From a virus: a stretch of 31,111 nucleotides of DNA. Position 1 is the stretch's first letter; every line of letters starts with the position of its first letter. A program made the position numbers and the translations under genes. Under the pieces are notes generated by a model. That model saw nothing but the letters and a program-made list of their open reading frames with translations, did not search any database and was not told where the DNA came from. Shown piece by piece: positions 1 through 7,531 of the stretch. Location: positions 1 to 31,111 of IMG/VR virus record IMGVR_UViG_3300024262_000159. The stretch is one strand, 5' to 3'.

Positions 1-944
1 CCGGCTACAGCAGGTACGTTCATGTCGTACGGGTTTCCGGTTGTGAACAATTTCCAGAACGAAGGGTCTGCTGTCGCTCTGTGGCCAACGTTCATACCTA
101 GCCCGGCCCCAGCTCCGGCAAGAAGACCGCGGATGGCTCCCTTACCGGCGTCGCTGTCGTCAGACAGGTGGCCGCCCAGAGCACCGATACCGCTACCTAA
201 AGCCGCAGGGATTGCCATATCCGCGGCGGTTCCAGCAAGTTCTTGAGGCCAGCGATCCGTGTTGAAGTGAAACGACGCTTCCTTCTGCGACAAAACACCC
301 TGCTCAATAAGGATATCACGAAGTTCTTGTGCCTGCGGTCCCTCCATGTCGTAGCCGCCCGGGGGGATACCCATGCTGTGCATCGAATCACCTACGATGG
401 CACGGCGAGCAGCGTTGGTTGCGAAGTCGTTACCAACCTGGTACCCGCCGTAACCGCCTAAACCAGCACCTGCGAGCGCGCCGAGGATACCACCTACGCC
501 AGTAGACTTCTTTTCGTCCCAGCCCATAGCGTTGGCCAGCCCCATACCGCCTAGCCCTCCCAGGATACCACCGCCCGCACCGCCACCTAGTGCCCCGAGA
601 GCCGCTGTAGGTACGCCCAACGGTAACTTATACTCCTGCTCTGTACCAGTCAGTGCCGATATCTTTTTGCGCCACACACTGGCTGTTGTTTGTTTCCCAC
701 TTTCAGCGCCCAGTTGATTACCGCCCATGCCGGTAGATGCGGCACTAGGTGTTGCGGGAGATTCCGAAGGCTTCAAAGATGCAGGATTGACAGAATTTCC
801 TGCGAGCCTAGTAGGGCTCAGCGGAGATGGAGTGAGCGACGGCACAGGAGGTGTAAGCTTGGCGGCGGGAGCACCCACCGTTCCGGATGAGATAGCATCA
901 ATCATCGCCTGCTTCACACCTGCTTCGTAGGCTTGTTTAAGCAT
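1..944 (-). CDS. Leader-tagged glycine-rich virion protein candidate (C-terminus outside window)
   Basis: An open frame starts at the ATG at 944-942 and stays open to the left edge (314 codons seen), so the gene is partial. A purine-rich GGAAGGG lies about 7 bases before the start. Residues 1-17 are the shared leader (MLKQAYEAGVKQAMIDA), but the GLxKE that ends it in the three sister genes is missing. A Pro/Ser/Ala/Thr-rich disordered stretch follows (about 20-70). Then come three glycine-zipper segments full of GGxGG and AGAGLG patterns, typical of small-residue helix packing in or on membranes. I infer an internal or pilot-type virion protein that may help DNA cross the host envelope, from the tag, the zippers and the position downstream of the RNA polymerase and two tagged genes. 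I do not recognise a family. A tape-measure-like or minor capsid role is also possible. Confidence 0.75.
   Translation of the reverse strand, partial: MLKQAYEAGVKQAMIDAISSGTVGAPAAKLTPPVPSLTPSPLSPTRLAGNSVNPASLKPSESPATPSAASTGMGGNQLGAESGKQTTASVWRKKISALTGTEQEYKLPLGVPTAALGALGGGAGGGILGGLGGMGLANAMGWDEKKSTGVGGILGALAGAGLGGYGGYQVGNDFATNAARRAIVGDSMHSMGIPPGGYDMEGPQAQELRDILIEQGVLSQKEASFHFNTDRWPQELAGTAADMAIPAALGSGIGALGGHLSDDSDAGKGAIRGLLAGAGAGLGMNVGHRATADPSFWKLFTTGNPYDMNVPAVA
894..944 (-). repeat. Shared N-terminal leader module, copy 1 (truncated form)
   Basis: Codons 1-17 repeat, nearly base for base, the leader found at 1982-2038, 2384-2440 and 29015-29071. This copy diverges after Met-Ile-Asp-Ala and lacks Gly-Leu-x-Lys-Glu. 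Confidence 0.85.
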
Positions 945-958
945 GTCTGTCCCTTCCT

Positions 959-2038
959 TCATAGAAGAGTTTTAAGGTCTGGTAAGTACTTCGCTAAAAA
1001 TTCTATTGCGGCCCGGCGTTCGTGCATTGGTAAGGAAAATATGGCTGGGATGAGTTCTGCCGCAGTATTAGGGCTGCGGGTACTTAGGTTTCTAACCATA
1101 CGCGCCACTGCCTCGGGGGATTCCTTACCAACCAACCCAAGTATACGCTTCAGATCATGCGCGCCCATAGCACTCTTCTCCAAAGACGCTGCTTTTTGTT
1201 GCAGACCAGGAAGCGCCCCCGTTTGACGGTAGTGCTGCATCTGCGACCGGTACTCACCCAGCTGTGGACGTAGCATCTGTTGCTGAGAAGGCGTTGCAAA
1301 GCGGTTGATGGCATTGTCGTACTTACCTAAGTTTTTTTGAGCGACGTTCCATGTCTGTGCGGGGGTTTCTTTGAACTTATTGGCCATTGCAACTGTACGC
1401 TCTGCCCCTGTTCTGCCCAGACCTTGCGTCTTATCAGCCAAGTATGTAGCTGCGGTAGCGGGGTCCTGTGAGACTCGCTTTTCCAGCCAAGGATACGCGC
1501 CCCACGCGTCGGTGTCGTGGGCACGGACGGTGCCAGACAGGCGACCCTTGTTCATCCCTGGTACGTTACGCGCGTACGCCTTATTGCGCTGCAAAAATTG
1601 CTTAGTGTAGCGTCCGCCCAGCTCTGAGTGCCAAGCACTCGGTGTTTGGTTGAAGAGGTCTTTTCCCATGCGCTTTTGTATTACACCCTCTGTTTCGCGT
1701 CCAACGTCGTGTAGAAGAGACCCTAGTGTTGCCCGCTGTCTTACCGCTTGCGGCATATCTTTCGTAAATTTCTGGGCCGTTCGTGTTACGTCAAAAATGT
1801 GCTGCGCACCGTGACCCCCTGCGTTAGAGACTCTGGCAGCCGATCCCGCAGCTTCGCGCCCAAGCAGTTTATAAGACGCGTTGCTGCGCAAGTGAGCGGG
1901 CAGCTTTTTAACCGCTGCGGCGCGCGCTTCCGGTGCCAGCTTTAATAGCTCTTTCATTATACGTGAGGAGGATTCCTTCACCAAGCCAGCGTCAATCATC
2001 GCCTGCTTCACGCCGGCTTCGTAGGCTTGTTTGAGCAT
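959..2038 (-). CDS. Leader-tagged HD-domain phosphohydrolase
   Basis: 359 residues. Residues 1-19 are the shared leader, followed by LVKES. The HD metal site is complete: H76 or H80 in the first helix, H110-D111 in LLHDVGRE, H137 in WHSELGG, H174-D175, and D202 in YLADKTQGLGRTGAER, the last Asp helix of HD enzymes. The HD family hydrolyses phosphomonoesters or diesters such as dNTPs, nucleotides or (p)ppGpp with bound divalent metal. The substrate cannot be read from the sequence. The C-terminal 150 residues are helical with no motif I recognise. The start is the ATG 3 bases after the upstream stop, with GGAG 6 bases before it. The leader shared with putative virion proteins suggests the enzyme is packaged in the head and delivered with the DNA, which is an inference. 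Confidence 0.8.
   Translation of the reverse strand: MLKQAYEAGVKQAMIDAGLVKESSSRIMKELLKLAPEARAAAVKKLPAHLRSNASYKLLGREAAGSAARVSNAGGHGAQHIFDVTRTAQKFTKDMPQAVRQRATLGSLLHDVGRETEGVIQKRMGKDLFNQTPSAWHSELGGRYTKQFLQRNKAYARNVPGMNKGRLSGTVRAHDTDAWGAYPWLEKRVSQDPATAATYLADKTQGLGRTGAERTVAMANKFKETPAQTWNVAQKNLGKYDNAINRFATPSQQQMLRPQLGEYRSQMQHYRQTGALPGLQQKAASLEKSAMGAHDLKRILGLVGKESPEAVARMVRNLSTRSPNTAAELIPAIFSLPMHERRAAIEFLAKYLPDLKTLL
1982..2038 (-). repeat. Shared N-terminal leader module, copy 2
   Basis: Encodes MLKQAYEAGVKQAMIDAGL at the start of the HD-domain gene. It matches the other copies at most bases, including synonymous sites. Confidence 0.9.
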
Positions 2039-2041
2039 TGT

Positions 2042-2440
2042 TTACTCCTCCGGGCTGAGTAATGACCCGAGGCCTAAACCAGCTGCGCCCCCAGCTGCGC
2101 CGCCACCAATACCGCCCAATAGCTCTCGGAGTTTGTTTCGCTTTAGTGCTGCTTCTGACACTCCCTCTGCTCCAGACAGCAGGTCGCCCAGAAATTGTTT
2201 CTTGTAAGCCTTCCCACTAGTAAGTAGTTCCGGGAGGTAATGCACGCCGGCACCAGCTGCGCCGCCGGAAAGTGCTCCTTGAAACGCAGACCCCAAGTCG
2301 CCGCCAGCTATGCCGCTTAAGATTCCGCCGCCTGCTGCACCTGCGCCCATGTACTTTGCGAGCGGGCTGATAGCTTCTTTTGTAAGCCCTGCGTCGATCA
2401 TCGCCTGCTTCACACCTGCTTCGTAAGCTTGTTTGATCAT
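2042..2440 (-). CDS. Leader-tagged small glycine-zipper protein
   Basis: 132 residues. Residues 1-19 are the leader (MIKQAYEAGVKQAMIDAGL), followed by TKEA. Two glycine/alanine-zipper segments follow: about residues 32-66 (GAGAAGGGILSGIAGG and on) and about 108-128 (LLGGIGGGAAGGAAGLGLG). Between them lies a short charged helix (KRNKLRELL). The protein is small, tagged and probably membrane-interacting, like known phage ejection or pilot proteins in general character, but I cannot assign a family. The ATG overlaps the RNA polymerase stop by four bases (ATGA), and GTGGAG precedes it by about 9 bases, so translation is probably coupled to the polymerase gene. Confidence 0.75.
   Translation of the reverse strand: MIKQAYEAGVKQAMIDAGLTKEAISPLAKYMGAGAAGGGILSGIAGGDLGSAFQGALSGGAAGAGVHYLPELLTSGKAYKKQFLGDLLSGAEGVSEAALKRNKLRELLGGIGGGAAGGAAGLGLGSLLSPEE
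2384..2440 (-). repeat. Shared N-terminal leader module, copy 3
   Basis: Encodes MIKQAYEAGVKQAMIDAGL at the start of the glycine-zipper gene. The only change from copy 2 is Leu2 to Ile. Confidence 0.9.
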
Positions 2441-5400
2441 TTCTTTATCTCCACTGGGGTTCCAAGAGTAATGTCACCGCGGTTGTACGCCGCCCACGCG
2501 TCAGCTTTGTTTGCAAAGGTCTGCTTCTTTCCAGTCTTTTTGGCTGTGGTGGCGGCGTACACCCCGGCGATGGCTTCTTGTTGCGGAGCGGCCTTGGAAA
2601 GCGTGAACTTCTCCTGGTCGCTCAGCAGCATGTTGGGCAGTGTCATCTTTCGGGCATCTTCTGCAGCTTCTTGGGTCGCTGGAAGGTGGATCTGGACAGC
2701 ATCGCCATCAAAGTCACCCGACATAATAGGTGCCAGCATCTCGTGAACCCGAATAGTCTTCCCAGGAACCATCTTCGGATACGCTGCCAGCATGTTGTAC
2801 CGGTACAGTGACGGAGCACGATTGACCAAAACAGGCCTTGTCCTGATTTCGTTGGTAAGCACGTTCAGGGCCACGGGTTGTCGGTCGTCAATCATCTTCC
2901 GCGCGTCCATTGCCTTGTACCCGCGCTGTACGAGACCCCGAGTGATGTGTGGACGGTACATACTCCAGGCCATGTCTTCAGGCAAACCAATCTCATCCAT
3001 GCCCAGTGTAGGGTCAGGAGCAATCGTACCGCGTCCTGACAAGTCCTGGCGCTTGGCTAAGAGCTTACTGTGAACAAACCCGTACTTGGGGCCAGAACCT
3101 GTGCCGGCCAGGCGGCTCAAGAACCCCTGGACTCCACGTGCTTTCAGCTGCGGGCTTACTGGGTCGGCGTCGCCATACAGTGCTCGCATGGAGTCGTACA
3201 GGTGCGCTCGTGCCTCACCCTGGACGGCAGTGGGCATGTCCTTGGACTTCTTAAGCATGTCGTTGGCTAGCATAGCGTCACGATATAGATAGTTGGCGTC
3301 GTTGATCTGCAGGTCACCCTGTTTTCCAGGAAGAATGGGGCGAAAAGACGGAGGCACCACCGGTACCTTTTTCACGATAAAAGCCGTTTCTGGTCGCACC
3401 TGGTTAGCGTTCAAGTTCCTGATGACCTTGAGTTTCTTGACAGCACTGTCCCGTGCGGTACCCTGGAGCTTCTTCATGCGCTCAAGGAGGCTATCCTCTT
3501 CTTTCTTCATGTCCAGCTTCGAAAGGCGTTTCTTGAATCCCGTGCCGCCTTCATCGCGCATCGTCTGGTCGAACTCGGACTGCTTCATCCCCAGGAGCCA
3601 CTTTACCGGCCGCTCCATAGTCGGGCTGACAATAGGCTCATGTAGGTCAAAGTGAGACCACTTAGTGCCGCTGGTGCCGCCGGTGATGACAGGGTCAAAC
3701 AAGCCGCCCTTCTCGGGACGCAGGTCTTTCGCGCGTACGAACAGCGGGTTACGCACCGTACCAGATGACATCTTAGTAGTGTCCAAGTCAGTAAGCGGCC
3801 CCACAGATATCTGGTTGGCGTTCTTGTCCATTTTGACGCCGGCACCAGCAAGCATGGCACCAAACTTGTCGTACGCAAACGTGGTCTTCAGCGGCGGTAG
3901 TGGCAGTCCTAGCTGGTACGCGCGCCACCACTCATCGTTCTTCTGGCTCTTGAGTGCCGCGGACTCTCGCAGAATGTTCCTGGAGTCGTGGGCCAGGAGC
4001 GCGTTGAATACAAGGCGCCCTACGCTTTTGGCGCCGGTCGGGCCGCCTGAAGACGGCTGCTGATTCACATCATAGTCTTCTACGCCACGCGCTGAAAAGT
4101 TGGTGTCCGTTGATTTGAACAGCTTGTACATGTAACGCGGTCCCACTAGAACTTTGGGGATCTTCTTGCCGGATACCGGGTCAAAGATAGTCTCTGTGTC
4201 CTTCAGGCCGTTTTTCTTGAGCTCGTCCTTCACCCACTGAACGTTGTTCTTCCCGGAAAAGTTATCCACCAGGATGGGGTTGCCAGTCTTACGGGCTACG
4301 CGTCCAAGGGCTGCTTCGAGTACCTGACCTGGGTTGATGCGCGACACAACGGTTGCTGGGGAGATGGCAACGTCTATGGGGTTTCCGTTTTCGTCCTGAA
4401 TCATTTGGTTGTCAGGGACGATAGCCGACACGACACCCTTGTCTCCCATTCTCCCACTTATTTTATCTCCGATACCAAGAGGCGCGTTCATTTTTACAGT
4501 CAGGCGAATCTTACGCCCAGACTTAGCAACGTCGACTACTTCTCCTGGGTAGTCTTTGTCCCAGGTAGTACCAGCATCCCTGAACGGCTTGACTAGGCTT
4601 TTGTGGAGCTTGCCCAGCATCTGTGCTTCGGGGGACAGCTCAGTCTTTCGCACCGATGCGATGAGCAGGTCACCTTTGTTTACTTGCATGCCCGGCTTGA
4701 TAATGCCGCCGTCGTCAAGTTTGGCGTACATGTCTTTTGAATATTTGCTCCCAAAGTAAGACTTGTGTTTGGACGTGTCGGCGGCCATGTTGGCGTCGAG
4801 GTCTTCGCCTATTCTGTACATATGCTGAGAGGTTAGCTTTTTTGCCGCACCTTCAGAAACAACGATAGCGTCGTTGGAATTCATCCCACGCATGGGGATG
4901 TAGGCCACGTTCAGGTTTGTGCCCAGGGTCAGAGAACCATCCTTGGTATACGCCGAATCAGCGAGTGTCTGGCCAGCTTTGACCTCGTCGCCAGCCTTCA
5001 CTAGCAAGTTGTGGTGCAGAAACGTCTTGGACGCCAGCGGAAAATTCTCGTGGAAAGGAACTTTGAGGCTATCTCCGACTGCCGCAGTTTTGTCGTTGGG
5101 ACGAATGTGAATGTACCCATCTCGAATAGAGCTGACTACGCCGCTGACAGGAGCTCTTGGAGAAACAAGAGCACCTATCTCGCGCTCCATCGAATCAGAC
5201 CTGCCACCCATGTGGCCCTGGACCTGGATAAGGGGCGTCTCACTGTGAACAAGGGGGAGCGCCTGGGTATTCATCTTAGACGCCATGGTTTGCCGGTTCC
5301 CATCGATGCTGTCCATGAATGGAATGAGGTTCGACGCTGGACTGTACATGGACGCCATATTTGGAATCTTGTAGCGGACCTGAGACGCCGGCATTGACTG

Positions 5401-6801
5401 GATCGCGTTGTTGTGGATTACGTCTACTTTGCCCCGGGCGCCCGTAACGTGCTGCTGCGGAAAAGCAATGGCGTTGCTGACCGCTTTTTCTACGGGTACC
5501 CACGCAAGGCGTTTGTGTTTTGTATCCCAGAGTCTAGTAAACAAACTGCCGTCCTCACCGCGACCAGTGTACAGAGTCGTACGCAGATCGATACCAGATC
5601 TGCTGCTTTCTGGAGTTCGGATGGGATCCAACACAGCGGCATGGGACGTGTGCAGCCTGCGCGCTTCCATAGGGATGGCGCGCTCAGAAGAGATCCCGCC
5701 CTCCCCCAGAGAGGTCACGCGTACAGATGAGTCCAGGATCTCTACGGGGTTTATCTGATCTGGGCTAGAAGACAGTGCTGACGTTGATAAAAAGCTTCTG
5801 ACAGATTTGGTAAACGGAGACGCCGGGACTGCTTCCAGCTGCTGCTTCCCGCGCTCAATCTTAGACAGCACTTTGTTCTTCAGACCGCGAGCTTCGAGCT
5901 TGATACGTTCTGCGATGAAGTCATCAGACGACTTTAGGTGTTTGTAGGCCAGGTCGTCGCGCTCGTCGAAATCGACGTCATCTTTGTAAGCACGAAGTAA
6001 CTTATCAGACGCTGACAACATCGCTTCGGGGGTAACGCTGCTAAAGCGCTTGCCCAGCGTGCGTTCTGTGACATGGGGATCCATGGACGTGCCGGCGTAC
6101 ACGTTTTTTATGGCAGCTACGCGGTCCTCGTTGTCTACGCGGTACGCAGGCCGGATCATTTTATTGTACAGGCGGCTTATGTGCCTGTCCGCACTGCTAC
6201 CGAATGCACGGCGGTTTACGTCAACAAGCTCTGGTTTCCAGTACTTAGACATTTCTTTGTCAGAAACGCCTAGCTTGTTCAGTACAGGATAAAGAGGTAT
6301 CTTGGTCGTACCGTACTCTAAATTGAACAGACCCTTTTCCTGGTCCATGCTCATCTTGAAGTTGTCGCCCTTGGACAGGTTGAATGCAGCTTCCAGGGCC
6401 TCGTTCTTTCGTTTGCGCGTGTATATCCCTGGTTTCATGCGCAGCTGGTTACTGACGTTGTACGAGTTGCCGTTGATGACAAACGTATGGTGACCAGTAA
6501 AGTACGGCAGTTGCAGGAGGTTGAACTTGGGGAGTTCCTGAACGACCTTACCAGTGGAATTATCCTTCAAGACCAGCGTTCCCCGCACCGGTTCAGAAAG
6601 AGTCCTGGCGTGCAACAGAGCATTCTTGTGCGCCACGGGGCTCACGTCGATAGGGTGTACTTTTACGTTTTTGACGTCAACTGTGAACCGGTTACCTACG
6701 AATGGGAACGCATTCTTTATACCTTCGACGGCTTTGTTTCTGATCTGTTCTCGTTTGACGTCTGCCTCGACAAAGACTGGCTCTGTTTTCATAGCACTCA
6801 T
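2437..6801 (-). CDS. Phage multisubunit-type RNA polymerase: beta fused to N-terminal part of beta'
   Basis: 1454 residues, DNA-dependent RNA polymerase. Beta hallmarks in order: FVINGNSYNVSNQLRMKPG (107-125), DPIRTPESSRSG (392-403, counterpart of PIETPEGxNIG), NVAYIPMRGMNSNDAIVVSE (631-650), the double-psi barrel with both catalytic-site lysines in GDKISGRMGDKGVVS (778-792), SRINPGQVLE (820-829) and the PSSGGPTGAKSVGRL clamp (916-930). Beta' then begins: LRPEKGGLFDP (1027-1037), VPVVPPSFRPILPG (1146-1159), KRQDLSGRG (1250-1258), PVLVNRAPSLYR (1323-1334) and the Mg-binding DFDGD (1363-1367). The chain stops 87 residues later. The beta' zinc ribbon is missing, and the bridge helix and trigger loop would have to come from another gene. 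In E. coli beta and beta' are separate; phiKZ-like phages split them into several chains. The gene lies among virion genes, so a packaged polymerase is possible. The start is ATG 6801 (ATG 6792 is also possible); neither has a good ribosome-binding site. Confidence 0.97.
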   Translation of the reverse strand: MSAMKTEPVFVEADVKREQIRNKAVEGIKNAFPFVGNRFTVDVKNVKVHPIDVSPVAHKNALLHARTLSEPVRGTLVLKDNSTGKVVQELPKFNLLQLPYFTGHHTFVINGNSYNVSNQLRMKPGIYTRKRKNEALEAAFNLSKGDNFKMSMDQEKGLFNLEYGTTKIPLYPVLNKLGVSDKEMSKYWKPELVDVNRRAFGSSADRHISRLYNKMIRPAYRVDNEDRVAAIKNVYAGTSMDPHVTERTLGKRFSSVTPEAMLSASDKLLRAYKDDVDFDERDDLAYKHLKSSDDFIAERIKLEARGLKNKVLSKIERGKQQLEAVPASPFTKSVRSFLSTSALSSSPDQINPVEILDSSVRVTSLGEGGISSERAIPMEARRLHTSHAAVLDPIRTPESSRSGIDLRTTLYTGRGEDGSLFTRLWDTKHKRLAWVPVEKAVSNAIAFPQQHVTGARGKVDVIHNNAIQSMPASQVRYKIPNMASMYSPASNLIPFMDSIDGNRQTMASKMNTQALPLVHSETPLIQVQGHMGGRSDSMEREIGALVSPRAPVSGVVSSIRDGYIHIRPNDKTAAVGDSLKVPFHENFPLASKTFLHHNLLVKAGDEVKAGQTLADSAYTKDGSLTLGTNLNVAYIPMRGMNSNDAIVVSEGAAKKLTSQHMYRIGEDLDANMAADTSKHKSYFGSKYSKDMYAKLDDGGIIKPGMQVNKGDLLIASVRKTELSPEAQMLGKLHKSLVKPFRDAGTTWDKDYPGEVVDVAKSGRKIRLTVKMNAPLGIGDKISGRMGDKGVVSAIVPDNQMIQDENGNPIDVAISPATVVSRINPGQVLEAALGRVARKTGNPILVDNFSGKNNVQWVKDELKKNGLKDTETIFDPVSGKKIPKVLVGPRYMYKLFKSTDTNFSARGVEDYDVNQQPSSGGPTGAKSVGRLVFNALLAHDSRNILRESAALKSQKNDEWWRAYQLGLPLPPLKTTFAYDKFGAMLAGAGVKMDKNANQISVGPLTDLDTTKMSSGTVRNPLFVRAKDLRPEKGGLFDPVITGGTSGTKWSHFDLHEPIVSPTMERPVKWLLGMKQSEFDQTMRDEGGTGFKKRLSKLDMKKEEDSLLERMKKLQGTARDSAVKKLKVIRNLNANQVRPETAFIVKKVPVVPPSFRPILPGKQGDLQINDANYLYRDAMLANDMLKKSKDMPTAVQGEARAHLYDSMRALYGDADPVSPQLKARGVQGFLSRLAGTGSGPKYGFVHSKLLAKRQDLSGRGTIAPDPTLGMDEIGLPEDMAWSMYRPHITRGLVQRGYKAMDARKMIDDRQPVALNVLTNEIRTRPVLVNRAPSLYRYNMLAAYPKMVPGKTIRVHEMLAPIMSGDFDGDAVQIHLPATQEAAEDARKMTLPNMLLSDQEKFTLSKAAPQQEAIAGVYAATTAKKTGKKQTFANKADAWAAYNRGDITLGTPVEIKK

Positions 6802-6806
6802 GCCCG

Positions 6807-6818
6807 AAATAATAGGTC
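6807..6818 (-). promoter_or_regulatory. Putative promoter -10 element for the RNA polymerase gene
   Basis: On the minus strand GACCTATTATTT precedes the polymerase start; the -10 hexamer TATTAT lies at 6809-6814. The same CCTAYTAT core precedes the portal, the 333-residue gene and the 16417 gene. No good -35 lies 17 bases upstream here, so this copy is weaker than the others. Confidence 0.4.
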
Positions 6819-6892
6819 AATTCTGGTAAAAGAGAGTAGAAGAAAACCAAATTTACGTCAACCGATAACCCAAACCCCCCGCGGAGGGAACC

Positions 6893-7477
6893 ATGACGCT
6901 AACAGTGACCGGGCAAGAATACACAGAGAAAACCCATACAAGCAAGAAAGGAGAGACCTCTTTCGAAGTAAAGCTGTTGCGCAGCGCACTGGGTGAGCAA
7001 ATCGCCGACGTGCGCCGGCGTCGCGATGAACACATCATCACAACCCTGGCAAACGGGCGTGGTAGCAACTTGACGCGCGACCAGGTCATCCAACGTGCGT
7101 CGATGGAGCGCACGTTCAAAGACCGGCGCATCTGGGTGCGCACAAAAACAACCGATCGAGAGATCGGGGAGTTTTTCTGTCTGGGGTTTGACGCCCCGGA
7201 CATGCATGCGCGGTGTGTGGACCGGAGCAAAAAGCTCCGGGTGTTCGACCCAAACGAGGTCGAGTTCGAAACCAGATCGGAGCGCACCCTGCGGTTTGCA
7301 AAGGAACGCTCCAAGCGGCTCGACCAGGATGTGCGCAACATCCAGCTGGCCTTGGCCAAAGTAGTTGAGGAGAAGGACCGGATCGACAAGATGATCCGGC
7401 GAACGGACAATGAAGTCGCAAGGGAAAAGAAGAGGTCCCATCTGGACCGATTCATCAAACAAGGAATGGAGGAGTAA
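6893..7477 (+). CDS. Hypothetical protein with C-terminal coiled coil
   Basis: 194 residues. I do not recognise a family. The start is supported by GGAGGG 6 bases upstream. The N-terminal half is a mixed alpha/beta stretch with two cysteines (FFCLGFDAPDMHARCVDR, about residues 94-111). From about residue 120 the sequence is a long, highly charged helix with heptad spacing (RTLRFAKERSKRLDQDVRNIQLALAKVVEEKDRID), so a coiled coil is likely. It is the only plus-strand gene in a minus-strand virion block, divergent from the RNA polymerase and convergent with the 7532 gene, so it belongs to a different transcription unit. The opposite strand is also open through much of this stretch, but that reading is Arg/Ser/Cys-rich and lacks ribosome-binding sites. 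Confidence 0.7.
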   Translation: MTLTVTGQEYTEKTHTSKKGETSFEVKLLRSALGEQIADVRRRRDEHIITTLANGRGSNLTRDQVIQRASMERTFKDRRIWVRTKTTDREIGEFFCLGFDAPDMHARCVDRSKKLRVFDPNEVEFETRSERTLRFAKERSKRLDQDVRNIQLALAKVVEEKDRIDKMIRRTDNEVAREKKRSHLDRFIKQGMEE

Positions 7478-7531
7478 AAAGGTGGAGATTGAACGACTAG
7501 ACGATCCAGACAACGACGAGTAGACGAGTAG

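Noticed and set aside
7482-7523. 13-codon GTG frame (VEIERLDDPDNDE) after the 6893 gene
   Set aside because: It has a possible AAAAGG upstream, but it is too short to support from sequence alone.
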